DNA of 64,000 bases from JACCXG01 sp963785755 (GCA_963785755.1 CAWAXG010000037.1:186001-250000); one strand, 5' to 3'; positions 9,257 through 19,603 are shown, numbered from the stretch's first letter. Translations and numbers: made by a program. The notes: generated from the sequence alone by a model not told the origin.

Positions 9257-12200
9257 CCACCGCCGGCATCAAGACCATCGACGGCAACGAAGCCGCGGTA
9301 TCGGTGGCCTACCGCGTCAATGAGGTCTGCGCCATCTACCCGATCACTCCCTCATCAGCGATGGGCGAGCTCGCGGATCAATGGGCGTCGGAGGGCGAGA
9401 AGAACATCTGGGGGACTGTACCGGTTGTCCTCGAGATGCAGAGCGAGGGAGGTGCCGCCGGTGCGGTCCATGGTGCGCTGCAGACGGGAGCGCTGACGAC
9501 GACGTTCACGGCGTCGCAAGGACTCCTGCTGATGATTCCCAACATGTTCAAGATCGCGGGTGAGCTCACGCCGGCGGTCTTCCATGTGGCCGCGCGGGCG
9601 ATCGCGACCCAGGCGCTCTCGATTTTCGGGGACCACTCGGACGTGATGGCGGCGCGCATGACCGGCTGGGCCATGCTCTGCTCGAGCTCGGTGCAGGAGG
9701 CGCACGATCTCGCGCTGGTGGCTCAGAGTGCGACGCTGGCGTCGCGCATTCCATTCATCCACTTCTTCGACGGCTTCCGCACGTCACACGAGGTCAGCAA
9801 GGTCCGGATGCTCGCCGACGATGACGTGAGGGCGATGATCGACGACGAGCTCGTGTTTGCTCACCGCCGTCACGCGCTCGATCCCGACCGCCCCGTGGTT
9901 CGCGGTGTCGCGCAGAACCCCGACGTCTACTTCCAGGGACGCGAGACGGTGAACCCGTTCTACGCAGCCGTCCCGTCACTGGTTCAGAGCGCGATGGATC
10001 GTCTGGCGTCGCTGACCGGGCGCTCGTACAGACTGTTCGATTACTTCGGCGCTCCGGATGCCGATCGCGTCGTGGTGCTCATGGGATCGGGAGTGGAAAC
10101 CGCGCGCGAGACCATCGACTATCTGAATCGGCAGGGCGAGAAGGTCGGCGTCGTGCAGGTGCACCTGTTCCGGCCATTTTCAGGCGCGCATCTGCTGGCC
10201 GCGATTCCTCCGACGGTCAAGGCTCTCGCGGTGCTCGACCGCACCAAGGAACCGGGTGGGGCGGGTGAGCCGCTCTACCAGGACGTCGTCACCGCGTTCG
10301 CGGAAGCAGTTGCGGCCGGTCGATGCGCGAGCATGCCGCGGATCCTCGGCGGACGATACGGGCTGGGGTCGAAGGAATTCACTCCCGCGATGGTGAAGGC
10401 GGTGTTCGACAATCTGGCTGCCGCATCACCAAAGAACCACTTCACCGTCGGCATCGACGACGACGTGTCACACACGAGCCTGGCTGTCGACCGCACGTTC
10501 ATCACCGAGTCCCCTGATGTGGTCGGGTGCATTTTCTATGGCCTCGGCGCGGACGGCACGGTGGGCGCGAACAAGAACTCCATCAAGATCATCGGTGAGG
10601 ATACCCCGGGGTTCGCGCAGGGATACTTCGTCTATGACTCGAAGAAGTCCGGATCGCGCACCACGTCGCACCTCCGGTTCGGCCCTCATCCGATCCGCTC
10701 GGCGTACCTCGTCCAGCGCGCACACTTCGTGGCGTGTCATCAGTTCCAGTTCCTCGATCGAATCGACATGTTGTCTGAGGCCGTTGAAGGATCGTCTTTC
10801 TCCTCAACAGCCCGTTTGGCCCCGGCGAGGTCTGGGATCAGTTGCCGGCCCCGGTGCAGCAGGAGCTGATTCGGAAACACATCCGGTTCTTTGTGATTGA
10901 CGCGGATGGCGTGGCCGCCGACGCCGGCATGGCCGGGCGGATCAACACGGTGATGCAGACCTGCTTTTTCGCGATCTCGGGCGTCCTGCCCCGCGAGGAG
11001 GCGATCGCGAAGATCAAAGCCGCCGTCGTGGCCACCTATGGCCGGAAAGGCGCGGCGCTGGTCGAGCAGAATTTTGCGGCCATCGACCGCACTCTCGACA
11101 ATCTGCACGAGGTTCAAATCCCGTCGGTGGTCAGCAGCACGCGGGAGTTGCCGGCGGTCGTGCCGACGAACGCCCCCGAGTTCGTGCAGCACGTTACGGC
11201 CGTGATGATCGCCGGCCGCGGCGACGATCTGCCGGTGAGCGCGCTGCCAGCTGACGGTACCTATCCGTCCGGTACGTCACAATGGGAGAAACGCAATATC
11301 GCCGACGCTGTTCCCGTCTGGAATCCACATCTCTGCATTCAGTGCGGCACGTGCGTGACGGTCTGCCCGCACGCGGCAATCCGGGCACGGTTCTACGAGG
11401 ACGCCCTGCTGGCCGACGCGCCGGGGCCGTTCCTGTCGGCGCCGCTCGCCGGGCGCGGGTTTCCAGGGAAGCGTTTCACGCTGCAGGTGTCGGTCGAAGA
11501 CTGCACCGGCTGCGAACTGTGTGTCGAGGCGTGTCCGGTGCGCGGCGGCGACCGCGCGGACGTGCGCGCCATCAGCATGACACGCAAAACCGCGGCGATC
11601 GTCGCGTCTGAGCGCGACAATCGTGCCTTCTTCGAGAAACTCCCGCAAGTCACGGCATCGGACGTCGACTGCGCGCTCGTGCGTGGCACGCAGTACCTCA
11701 CACCGCTGTTCGAGTATTCCGGCGCATGCGCCGGGTGCGGCGAAACCCCGTACTTGCGGCTTCTCACGCAGCTCTTCGGCGACCGGCTGCTCGTCGCCAA
11801 CGCGACCGGCTGTTCGTCGATCTACGGAGGCAATCTGCCCACGACGCCATGGTCGGTCAACCAGGCTGGACGAGGGCCGGCATGGGCGAATTCCCTGTTC
11901 GAGGACAACGCCGAATTCGGCCTGGGCTACCGGGTGTCGATTGACAAGCACCGCGAGCAGGCACAGGAACTGCTGACGGCGCTCGGACCGATGCTCGCCG
12001 CCGACCTTGTCGACGGCCTGTTGCATTCGCCGCAGCTCATCCCCGAGGAGATAGAGGCGCAGCGCGCGCGGGTGCGTGCGCTCGAGGCCGCGTTGCAGGC
12101 GAGTGAGGATCCCCGAGCACCGCAGCTGCGCACGCTCGCGGGATATTTCATCCGCAAGAGTGTCTGGATCGTCGGCGGAGACGGGTGGGCATACGACATC

Positions 12201-12857
12201 GGCTACGGTGGCCTGGACCATGTGCTGGCGTCGGGACGAAACGTGAATGTCCTGGTGCTCGACACCGAGGTCTACTCGAATACCGGCGGGCAGGCATCGA
12301 AGGCCACGCCGCGCGCCGGCGTCGCCAAGTTTGCCGCCGCCGGCAAGCGGTCACGCAAAAAGGATCTCGGGCTGATGGCCATGGCCTATGGCAACGTCTA
12401 CGTCGCCCAGATTGCGATGGGGGCGTCGCCGCAGCAGACGCTCGACGCCCTGCGCGAAGCGGAGGCCTATGACGGGCCATCGCTGGTGATTGCCTACGGC
12501 CACTGCATCGCGCACGGGATCGAGATGCGACTCGGGCTGCGTCAGCAGAAGCTGGCCACCGACTGCGGCCACTGGCCGCTCTACCGGTTCCAGCCGGCGG
12601 GGCAGGGGCGCCTGCACGAGGAATTCATCCTCGATTCGCCGCCGCCGTCGATTCCGTTGAAGGCGTACGCCTACAACGAGGGCCGCTACAAAATGCTGGC
12701 GCAGACCAACCCTGAGGAAGCAGAGCGGCTGCTCCAACTGGCGCAGGAAGATGTCAATCATCGGTGGCGGGTCTATGAGGATCTCGCCCGGCGATGGCCG
12801 CCGGTGCCGCGACCGGGGCAACGGAGGGCGGCGATCGGCGGCCAGCCAACGCGCTGA
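9253..12857 (+). CDS. nifJ: Pyruvate:ferredoxin (flavodoxin) oxidoreductase, frameshifted
   Basis: The single-chain 2-oxoacid oxidoreductase has about 1,200 residues, normal for NifJ. The pyruvate-binding N-terminal domain starts DGNEAAVSVAYRVNEVCAIY with PITPSS. The gamma domain follows (GRYGLGSKEF, KKSGSRTTSHLRFG). Two 4Fe-4S motifs are CIQCGTCVTVCPHAAI and CTGCELCVEACP. The TPP domain has GDGWAYDIGYGGLDH and YSNTGGQASKATP, with CAGCGETPY for the proximal cluster. A one-base loss near 10797 splits the frame (expected FLLNSPFGPGEVWDQL). It catalyses CoA-dependent oxidation of pyruvate to acetyl-CoA with reduction of ferredoxin. It overlaps the upstream oxidoreductase by ATGA. Confidence 0.92.
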
Positions 12858-12916
12858 CTTCGGGCCGTCGGTGAAGCGCGTCGCTGGTCCCGCCGATCGC
12901 GGCTGATGTCAGTGTG

Positions 12917-13576
12917 CTACGGCACGACGGTGATGCGGTTGTCAATCGCCGTGACACCCGGGGCGCGCCAGGCCGCGCGCTCCGCCTCCTCCATCTCGAT
13001 CCACGAGCGCACGCTGCCGCTCAGCGTCACCGCGCCGCCGTAGGCCTCGACGTGGATCCGCCGCGCGTCGATATCCGCGTGGTGATGGAGGGCCTCGACG
13101 ATTCGTTTCTCCACGTCCTTGGCCGAGACGCCCGGCTTGACCTGGATACGGTTCAGCACGCCCCGGACACCGCGGAGATACTTGACGGCGCGTTCAGCGG
13201 CAACTTTCTGGTACATCCAGGCGACGGTGCCGGTCAGGCTGATGTACCCCTGGCGGACCGTGACGGCAATCCCCAGCGGGACGTCGATGCGGTTCTTCAG
13301 AGCCGTCAGCGCGTCCTGTGCGATATCCGGGTCGATCCGCTCCTGGGCGAGCTTGACGTCCAGCTCGTTCGCGACTGCCCTGACGCCGTAGACGCGGCGA
13401 GCCGCACGCTCCGCGGCCAGCTTGGCGACGTAGGTGTCCACATAGCCGGTCAGCGTCGCGACGCCATCCCGCGCCGACACACCGACCATACTCGCGTCGA
13501 ACTCAGGGTCCCACGCCAGCTGCCGCATGACCGAGTCACGCAGTCGCTGGTCGTTCGCATTCAAAGTGGTGCTCAT
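12917..13576 (-). CDS. Triple BON-domain protein (OsmY-like)
   Basis: 219 residues from ATG 13576, which has AGGAG eight bases upstream. It has three successive BON domains, each with the pattern of a short helix and V..G.VTL.G.V: GVATLTGYVDTYVAK, GYISLTGTVAWMYQK and AVTLSGSVRSWIE. BON domains are thought to bind phospholipid or carry periplasmic protection roles; no signal peptide is evident, so location is uncertain. It follows the small gene at 13590-13862 with a 13-bp gap, probably one operon. Convergent with nifJ. Confidence 0.88.
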   Translation of the reverse strand: MSTTLNANDQRLRDSVMRQLAWDPEFDASMVGVSARDGVATLTGYVDTYVAKLAAERAARRVYGVRAVANELDVKLAQERIDPDIAQDALTALKNRIDVPLGIAVTVRQGYISLTGTVAWMYQKVAAERAVKYLRGVRGVLNRIQVKPGVSAKDVEKRIVEALHHHADIDARRIHVEAYGGAVTLSGSVRSWIEMEEAERAAWRAPGVTAIDNRITVVP

Positions 13577-13589
13577 GGTGTGGCTCCTC

Positions 13590-13862
13590 TCAGTCAATCT
13601 CGTCGACGAAGTGTGCCCGAGCCTCGATTTCGGCCAGTCTCAGCGTCGCGAAGGCGACGGCGGCGCGAAGCAGCGGCTCACGATCCGCCGGTCTCAATGC
13701 GTCGACCGAGCGCAAGGTGTAGCCGCGCTCCGCCAGAAACGTCTCGATCATGGCTCGCTCGAGCACGGCGTGAGGCTCGCGCAGCCTTGGTGCCGCGGTC
13801 GCTGCAGCCCCTGCATCATTGGCCGTCGCGCCGGGTACGTGGGGTTCAGTGTTGGTGTCCAT
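13590..13862 (-). CDS. Small conserved-looking protein of unknown function
   Basis: 90 residues from ATG 13862, preceded by GGAGG at good spacing. The N-terminal 30 residues are Ala/Pro-rich and likely disordered. The rest is helical and charged (LERAMIETFLAERGYTLRSV, AVAFATLRLAEIEARA), with no motif I can name. It sits upstream of the BON gene and shares its orientation. The longer reading up to 14111 lacks supporting signals. Confidence 0.55.
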   Translation of the reverse strand: MDTNTEPHVPGATANDAGAAATAAPRLREPHAVLERAMIETFLAERGYTLRSVDALRPADREPLLRAAVAFATLRLAEIEARAHFVDEID

Positions 13863-13964
13863 CACTGTGCCTCCATCGATCTCAGCGCAACAACCATTCC
13901 ATTGCGGCACCAGCGCAAGCGCGTGAATTCCGACGAAAGGACGCGGCCGGCAGGCCTGGCCCCG

Positions 13965-13994
13965 GGAATATTTCACGGCAGCTGCGGACTTCTC
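13965..13994 (+). promoter_or_regulatory. Paired GGAATATTTC-like motif
   Basis: GGAATATTTC at 13965-13974 is followed 21 bp later by GGACTTCTC. It lies between divergent genes 13862(-) and 14091(+). Similar elements occur at 22213, 40658 and other stress-gene promoters in this window. Confidence 0.4.
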
Positions 13995-14090
13995 AGCGAG
14001 GTCCTTCCAATCGAACCAGGAGAATGCCCGTTCCGTGCGAGGTGCGAAAGTTGCAATCGCATTGAAGCGAGTCGTGAAGGAAGGAGCGTC

Positions 14091-14381
14091 ATGGCCCCGC
14101 CAGCGATCCATCGCGACGATCGGACAATGCTCATCGAGAACGCGAGCTTGCGGTGGGCGTATCTCGTCATGTCATTCGGCCTGCTTGGAGTCGTGGCGTA
14201 TCGCAGCTATGTCTGGCGTGAGAGTGCCTGGGATCTTCTGGCTCTCGTCGTGCTCGGGGGTGCGGTGTCCGCCGCCTATCAGGCCTACTACCGGGTCCTG
14301 ACGAGCCGACGGGCAGCCTGGATGGTCACGGCGGCTGTGGTTGCCGCCCTCGTGGCGGCGGCGATGGCCGCGATCGGATAG
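14091..14381 (+). CDS. Small membrane protein of unknown function
   Basis: 96 residues from ATG 14091, with AAGGAG in front. Three hydrophobic segments are visible: WAYLVMSFGLLGVVAYRSYV, LLALVVLGGAVSAAYQAYY and MVTAAVVAALVAAAMAAIG. No catalytic motif. It is followed at 12 bp by another small membrane protein and then a flavodoxin, suggesting a three-gene unit. Confidence 0.65.
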   Translation: MAPPAIHRDDRTMLIENASLRWAYLVMSFGLLGVVAYRSYVWRESAWDLLALVVLGGAVSAAYQAYYRVLTSRRAAWMVTAAVVAALVAAAMAAIG

Positions 14382-14393
14382 GGGGGTTCACCG

Positions 14394-14798
14394 ATGAAAC
14401 CCTGGCTGCAGTACGTGATTGCGTTGATCGTGTTCTGCCACGGATTCATTTACATCCGGATCGGTTCGGTCCTGCCCGCGCCGGTGCGAGAGTGGAAGGG
14501 AACCTCGTGGCTGCTTGGCGATGCCGTCGGCCACGATCGTCTCGCGGATCTGATCGTCGGGTTGCACGTCATCGCGGGGCTCGTGATCGTCGCGTGCGCA
14601 GCCGCGATGGCGGTGGCGCCGCTGGTGCCGGGATGGTGGCGTCCGCTGGCCGTGGTCGGCGCCGGTATCGGTATCGCGGCGTTCGCGGTGTTCTGGGATG
14701 GTCAGACGAGATTGTTGTTCGAGGAGGGGGGGATTGGCCTGGTGGTCAGCGCCATCCTCCTGGCCACGGCGGCCGCGTTTCCACAGGCGTTCGGCTAG
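14394..14798 (+). CDS. Four-helix membrane protein of unknown function
   Basis: 134 residues. Four predicted membrane helices: YVIALIVFCHGFIYIRIG, LIVGLHVIAGLVIVACAAAM, PLAVVGAGIGIAAFAVFW and IGLVVSAILLATAAAF. The start ATG 14394 has a GGGGG tract upstream. The histidine pairs (CHG, GLHV) could ligate something but no known motif fits. Neighbour genes are a small membrane protein and a HemG-like flavodoxin. Confidence 0.65.
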   Translation: MKPWLQYVIALIVFCHGFIYIRIGSVLPAPVREWKGTSWLLGDAVGHDRLADLIVGLHVIAGLVIVACAAAMAVAPLVPGWWRPLAVVGAGIGIAAFAVFWDGQTRLLFEEGGIGLVVSAILLATAAAFPQAFG

Positions 14799-14875
14799 CG
14801 CGGCTGATGTTGACGTTGGATGCAGCGCTTCGAACGGCAGAAGCAGGACTCAAACTAACACGCGCGGAGGATGGC

Positions 14876-15460
14876 ATGTCTCGCGTTCTGGTGCTCTACG
14901 GCACAACCGAAGGTCATACCGCAAAGATTGCGGGCGCGATCGCCGACACGCTCCGCGCGAACGGGATCGAAGTCGATGTGGTCGAGGCCGGCATGGACGA
15001 TCCGCGCGCCGATGACTACGCCGGGGTCGTCGTCGCCGCGTCGGTGCACGCCAGCCGGTATCAACGATCGGTGCAGCAGTGGGTGCAGAACAACCGCGAG
15101 GCGCTCGCAGGAAAGCCGTCGGCATTCATCTCTGTCTCTCTGGGGGTCCTGCAATGGCAACCCGAGGTCCAGCGTGAAGTGAACGCAATCGTCGACCGCT
15201 TCCTGATGACGACAGGATGGCGTCCGATGTGGACCAAGTCGGTCGCCGGCGCGCTCCCCTATACGAAGTATGGGTGGCTGACGCGGTGGATCATGCAGCG
15301 GATCGCCGCAAAAGCGGGCGGCGACACCGATACGACGCGTGACTACGAGTACACCGACTGGCAGGACGTGCGTGCCTTCGCCGAACGCTTCGGCCGCGTC
15401 GTCGTTGCACCAGTCCTCGTTGATCGGCATGACAGTCCGCCGCACACCCAGGCCGCGTAG
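14876..15460 (+). CDS. Flavodoxin-family protein, HemG-like
   Basis: 194 residues from ATG 14876 (GCGGAGG upstream). The FMN phosphate loop is VLVLYGTTEGHTAKIA, and the central strand pair is GVVVAASVHASRYQ and FISVSLGVL, matching menaquinone-dependent protoporphyrinogen oxidase (HemG) and related flavodoxins. The C-terminal YEYTDWQDVRAFAERF is also typical of the family. It could oxidise protoporphyrinogen or act as a general quinone-linked flavodoxin; the sequence does not decide. Confidence 0.82.
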   Translation: MSRVLVLYGTTEGHTAKIAGAIADTLRANGIEVDVVEAGMDDPRADDYAGVVVAASVHASRYQRSVQQWVQNNREALAGKPSAFISVSLGVLQWQPEVQREVNAIVDRFLMTTGWRPMWTKSVAGALPYTKYGWLTRWIMQRIAAKAGGDTDTTRDYEYTDWQDVRAFAERFGRVVVAPVLVDRHDSPPHTQAA

Positions 15461-15540
15461 TGCGTGCGAGATCCTCGAGATCGGCACTTCTTCAGCCTGT
15501 CTCGCCGTTCAGAGGGCAAAGGCGATGAACTCCTCCTCGT

Positions 15541-16293
15541 GTGCCAGGCCGGTCACGTCGGCTGGAAAGGCGGCGTCGGATTCGCACCGCCGTGCGGCTC
15601 GTCGGTGCCGGCTTCGGCGTGGCCGTTGCGGCTTACGCGGCATTGGCGGCCTCCACCTGGTACCGGTATGGCAGCCCCCAGCCGGCCGGCGCCGAGGATG
15701 TGGACCCGCTCCTGGACCGCTTCATGTCCACCTACGATGTTGTCGAACGCCATCACGTGCGGGTGCTGGCCCCGGCTGAGATCACGCTGGCCGCCGCCCG
15801 CGAGCAGGACCTGCTCGCGTCGCCGGTGACCCGCGCGATATTCAAGACCCGCGAGCTGGCGTTCGGCAGCACCCCGGACGAAAGAGCCCGGCGACGAGCG
15901 CTGCTGCCGCAGGTTCTTTCGCTCGGATGGGGCGTGCTTGCTGAAGTCCCTGCTAGAGAAATCGTCGTGGGCGCCGCGACCAAGCCCTGGGTGCCCAATC
16001 CCGCCTTCCGCGCGCTTGGCCCGGAGCACTTCGCGGCGTTCGACGAGCCGGATTACGTGAAGATTGTCTGGTCGCTGCGCGCCGATCCACTTGGCACCCA
16101 TGAGTCCATCTTCCGCACGGAAACCCGCGCGGTGGCCACCGACGATCTCGCCCGGCTGAAGTTCCGGCGCTACTGGGCCCTCGTTTCGCCAGGCGTCGCA
16201 CTCATCCGCCGAATGTCGCTTGGCCCGGTGAAAACGGACGCGGAAAGGCGCGCTCGAACGGTGCCGAAAACCAGCCGCCGGCGGGACCACTGA
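15541..16293 (+). CDS. Membrane-anchored protein of unknown function
   Basis: 250 residues with one N-terminal hydrophobic segment (LVGAGFGVAVAAYAALAAST) followed by a soluble domain. Notable conserved-looking stretches are REIVVGAATKPWVPNP, EPDYVKIVWSLRADP and RTETRAVATDDLARLKFRRY, which suggest a small beta-barrel or START-like fold, but I cannot assign a family with certainty. The start is uncertain: GTG 15541 lacks a clear ribosome site, and internal GTG 15592 also fits. Confidence 0.6.
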   Translation: MPGRSRRLERRRRIRTAVRLVGAGFGVAVAAYAALAASTWYRYGSPQPAGAEDVDPLLDRFMSTYDVVERHHVRVLAPAEITLAAAREQDLLASPVTRAIFKTRELAFGSTPDERARRRALLPQVLSLGWGVLAEVPAREIVVGAATKPWVPNPAFRALGPEHFAAFDEPDYVKIVWSLRADPLGTHESIFRTETRAVATDDLARLKFRRYWALVSPGVALIRRMSLGPVKTDAERRARTVPKTSRRRDH

Positions 16294-16339
16294 CGATCTC
16301 CCATCACTGCTGCCGCGGTTTACCCCGCGAGGATATCGC

Positions 16340-16469
16340 TCACCGGGCGAGCGCAATCGAGACGACGGCGGACACCACGACGAGCGTGAGCGTCACGTAC
16401 AGCGTTGTGTCCGCGATGTGGATAATCCGTGTCCATCTTGGTCTCCGGGATCTCGACGGCCTCTTCCAC
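16340..16469 (-). CDS. Possible short tail-anchored protein, frameshifted
   Basis: The minus strand just after the L,D-transpeptidase gene encodes EEAVEIPETKMD, then in the next frame IIHIADTTLYVTLTLVVVSA and VVSIALAR before a stop. The composition, an acidic helix then one membrane helix, looks like a small membrane protein split by one base. No good ribosome site is seen. Low confidence. Confidence 0.25.
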
Positions 16470-16501
16470 TGCCTGGATCGCGCGTTCGAAAAGCGGGATG
16501 G

Positions 16502-18283
16502 CTACTGCGCGGCCAGCGCCTGATCCAGCCGCGTATCGTGCCGATAGATGTCCTCTGCGAAGTGCATCGTGCCCGTCTCGGGCATGAATGCGGCGGTGCT
16601 GTAGAACAGAATCACTTGAATCGGACGCGACAGGAACACGCGTTGCGAGATTGGTCCCGCCATAGCCTGGAGGATGCGCTCGCGGTTCCAGTCCGGTTCG
16701 CTCTGCAACACCCACGTCGCCAGAGAGACCGGATCCTCGACCCGAACGCAGCCGTGGCTGAAGTCGCGCCGGCTCCGGCCGAACAGCTCCTGCGCGGGTG
16801 TACCATGCATGTAGACATCGGCGTCGTTCGGAAAGACGAACTTGACGAGGCCCAGGGCATTTCGCGGTCCGGGCCGCTGACGCAGCCGGAGCGTCCCGTC
16901 ACGCAGCAGCGCGCGGTTCCCGGGTGTGTCCCGCGCGGGACTGGCGTCATCGCCGCCACCGCGCACCATCTCCATCTCGTGCCGCTGCAGATAATCGGGA
17001 TCGCTCGCCAGGAGCGGCAGGATCTCGTTGCGCACGATTGACCGGGGCACATTCCAGTACGGCCTGAAGACGACGGAGCGCATCTCCTGGACGAATACCG
17101 GCGTTTGGGTACGAAGCGCGCGACCGACGATGGCGCGCATGCCGAACGCAGGGCCGCCGCTCGGCGGGATCGAATCCCACGCCCAGAGGTGAAACATCGG
17201 GATGTTGAGCGCGATCAAGCGGCGGTCGCCCACATCGGGCAGCCATCGCAGTCGCTCGAGGGCCAGTTCGATCTGCCGAATCCGCGTTGTCAGCCGCACG
17301 CGGAGCGCCGCCTCCGTCCGGACGCCAACGACGCCGTCGGGCTCCAGCCCGTGCCGTACCTGGAACCGTTTGACGGCGTCAACCATCGGGCCCTCGAATG
17401 CGTCCGTCGCCGCGGGCACCGGTGTGCCGGCGTCCAGATCGCCGTAGATCACCAACTGCCGATGAAGCGCCGCAAGGCCCGTGTGGATCTCTCCCGGATG
17501 CAGCACGCCAATCGGCGGCATCGTGTCCGAGACGTCCGGCCCGGTGAGGGCGCGGTACCGGGCGAGCATTGTGCGCAGACCCCGATACTGTGCCAGGGGC
17601 GGCGCCAATCCGGCCGCGGTCTCCCGGATCCGATCGCCGGCGACCGCCGCGTGCAGCAGCGCGACGAAGTCGTGGCCATCCTCCGGCACCGTCAGTCGAT
17701 ACCCTACCGCCCGAGGATCGACGCGTCCCAGATGCAGGTGGCGGAAGTATTGGAGCAGCGTCCGGCTCAACGCCAGGTCGAACGCCGCCACATCACGAGC
17801 GGAGGGTGGTGGTGCGCTCCGGAGCAACCAGCCCTGACGGGCGAGCTCACCGCAATGGTAGGCCCCCGGATCGAGGCCGTCAGCAGCCGCCTCGTTGAGG
17901 ACGGCAATCGCCTCGTCTGCCCGGCGCATGGGCCGCCTCGTCGAATCCACCCAGAGCGGTGCATGTGCAGAGTAGGCATAGAGTCTGACCAGCTCCGCGT
18001 GCTCGCGGCGGGCAGTGTCGTTCGGTGCGGACTCGGCGATGCGGACGAGGGAAGAACGGATCTCCGCGGCAACGTCAGCCGCTGACGCGGCCGGCGGGCG
18101 CTGTTCGAATCCGCGGGTCACGAGGAGTGGTGTCCGCGTGAAGCCCGGGAGAACGTCGCCGGTGAGAACGATCGCGACGAGCCACGAGCACCGCCAGACC
18201 ACCCACGCCGTCGCGGATCTCACGGCTCGCGTTTCCGACGCGTCAGTAGCCTCCGGCTCGGTCCGCGCGACGACGTCGATCAA
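16502..18283 (-). CDS. L,D-transpeptidase, YcbB/LdtD type
   Basis: 593 residues, close to the LdtD length. The N-terminal membrane anchor (WLVAIVLTGDVLPGF) is followed by the helical scaffold domain, a peptidoglycan-binding repeat (MVDAVKRFQVRHGLEPDGVV) around residue 300, then the YkuD catalytic domain with DVYMHGTPAQELFG and the active-site SHGCVRVEDP around residue 510. It forms 3-3 peptide cross-links in peptidoglycan in the periplasm, which makes walls resistant in stationary cells. Its ATG overlaps the stop of the OsmC gene (ATGA). Confidence 0.92.
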   Translation of the reverse strand: MIDVVARTEPEATDASETRAVRSATAWVVWRCSWLVAIVLTGDVLPGFTRTPLLVTRGFEQRPPAASAADVAAEIRSSLVRIAESAPNDTARREHAELVRLYAYSAHAPLWVDSTRRPMRRADEAIAVLNEAAADGLDPGAYHCGELARQGWLLRSAPPPSARDVAAFDLALSRTLLQYFRHLHLGRVDPRAVGYRLTVPEDGHDFVALLHAAVAGDRIRETAAGLAPPLAQYRGLRTMLARYRALTGPDVSDTMPPIGVLHPGEIHTGLAALHRQLVIYGDLDAGTPVPAATDAFEGPMVDAVKRFQVRHGLEPDGVVGVRTEAALRVRLTTRIRQIELALERLRWLPDVGDRRLIALNIPMFHLWAWDSIPPSGGPAFGMRAIVGRALRTQTPVFVQEMRSVVFRPYWNVPRSIVRNEILPLLASDPDYLQRHEMEMVRGGGDDASPARDTPGNRALLRDGTLRLRQRPGPRNALGLVKFVFPNDADVYMHGTPAQELFGRSRRDFSHGCVRVEDPVSLATWVLQSEPDWNRERILQAMAGPISQRVFLSRPIQVILFYSTAAFMPETGTMHFAEDIYRHDTRLDQALAAQ

Positions 18284-18810
18284 GGCGGCCGCGCGTCAGC
18301 GCGGCTACCAGACAATGTGACCTCGAGCTCCTCGATGTCTGAGGCGCACTTCGCGCTGGCGCCCGCCGGCTCGCGTGCGTGCTCGATCAGTTCGATCCGG
18401 AGGTGGACTGGCGCCGACAGGGACGCCGAGATCAGGCACGCCTGTTCGCTCTTTTCGAGCACGCGCCTGGCGAGCGCGGGATCCGCGGTTTCACCGAGCG
18501 CCATCCGAACGAGCAGGTCGATGCTCGTAAACTGCACGACGCCATCGCGCCGATCGACCGTGCCGGTCGCCTCGACCGTCAGCGTGGTGAACTCGAGCCT
18601 CGCTTTGTGCGCGACGGCCCGCAGCGTGAACAGCAAGCAGGTCTGGACCGATGCCAGTAACAGGTGCTCGGGGCTCCACGCGTCTCCTGGACCATCGAAT
18701 TCGGGTGGCGGCGCGGCGCGCAACTCCGGCGCGCCGGCAATCGACACCCGGCCATAGCCCGAGGGTCCGCCCGAGAGATGGACGCCGTAGTGATGAGGCA
18801 ACGGTTTCAT
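18280..18810 (-). CDS. OsmC-family peroxide-protection protein
   Basis: 176 residues. The family layout is complete: SPEHLLLASVQTCLLFTLRA with the first redox Cys, a central strand EFTTLTVEATGTVDR, and EKSEQACLISASL with the second Cys. OsmC/Ohr-type proteins reduce organic hydroperoxides through this cysteine pair. ATG 18810 has AGGAG upstream. First gene of a two-gene unit with the L,D-transpeptidase. Confidence 0.9.
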   Translation of the reverse strand: MKPLPHHYGVHLSGGPSGYGRVSIAGAPELRAAPPPEFDGPGDAWSPEHLLLASVQTCLLFTLRAVAHKARLEFTTLTVEATGTVDRRDGVVQFTSIDLLVRMALGETADPALARRVLEKSEQACLISASLSAPVHLRIELIEHAREPAGASAKCASDIEELEVTLSGSRADARPP

Positions 18811-18876
18811 ACGAGGCTCCTGGTGGTCGGAGGCCGCGACGCGCGTCCCCGTGAATGGGACGTCTTCGCGTCGAGT

Positions 18877-19360
18877 TCAGGCGGCACGATTCCCTGGCAC
18901 GGTTTCCACGTGGTCATGAGGGTGGATCGTGAGCACCGGACATCGGGCGGTGCGAACGACTCTGTCGGCGACGCTGCCCATGAACAGCCGGGCGACTCCG
19001 CCGCGACCCGCTGTAGACATGACGACGAGGTCGATCTCCCGATGCTCGTCGAGGTAGGCGAGGATCTCGCTGGCCGGCCTGCCCGTGCAGAGGACCAGGG
19101 TTGCCGAATACCGCGCCTTTTGTTCGGGCGTCAGCTGGGCCTCGAGCTCGGCGCGGGCCTGACGCTCGAGGTACTGCGAGGTAGTCGCCCGGCGGCGCAT
19201 ACATGTCCATGTACCCGCCCCGCGCGAACAGATCCTCCAGCACGTGGACGACGTGCAGCGACGCGCCGAACGCGTCGGCCAGCTCGATCGCGTACGCGAG
19301 AGCCCGCTTCGAAGCTGCGCTGAAGTCCGTTGGTACCAGGATCGAGTTCACTGCCTTCAT
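18877..19360 (-). CDS. Universal stress protein, frameshifted
   Basis: The first frame starts MKAVNSILVPTDFSAASKRA and runs to YAPPGDYLA. The second continues with TSQYLERQARAELEAQLTPE, then DLVVMSTAGRGGVARLFMGS and VADRVVRTARCPVLTI, the usual nucleotide-binding end. A one-base change near 19190 separates them. About 160 residues after repair. AAGGAG precedes ATG 19360. A motif related to GGAATATTTC lies 140 bp upstream. Confidence 0.88.
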
Positions 19361-19498
19361 GGCAACTGCTCCTTCCGGCGGTTTCCGCACGCGAGAACCT
19401 GACCGTTGGAGAGGAACGCACAAAGCGGGCCAGGTGACCGAAGGGAAACAGCGTGGCCGCCTGCGGCGGGCTGACTCGCGTCCGCGAAAAGTCATGGT

Positions 19499-19507
19499 GA
19501 AAATTCC
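19499..19507 (-). promoter_or_regulatory. GGAATTTTC motif upstream of Usp
   Basis: Minus-strand GGAATTTTC followed by ACC, in the gap upstream of the Usp gene. One of six related elements discussed in the findings; single copy here. Confidence 0.25.
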
Positions 19508-19603
19508 GTGGCGCGCACAGAAAAAACCCCTCGCGCGATTGAGGTGTCAGACGAAGAAGCGGGCCGCGTCGCGCCATCGCGCGCACCTCCAGGTCGAAGC
19601 GAA

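Noticed and set aside
18890..18910. Possible sigma-54 promoter TGGCACGGTTTCCACG
   Set aside because: The -12 GC dinucleotide is not at the needed spacing, and the orientation does not face a gene start.
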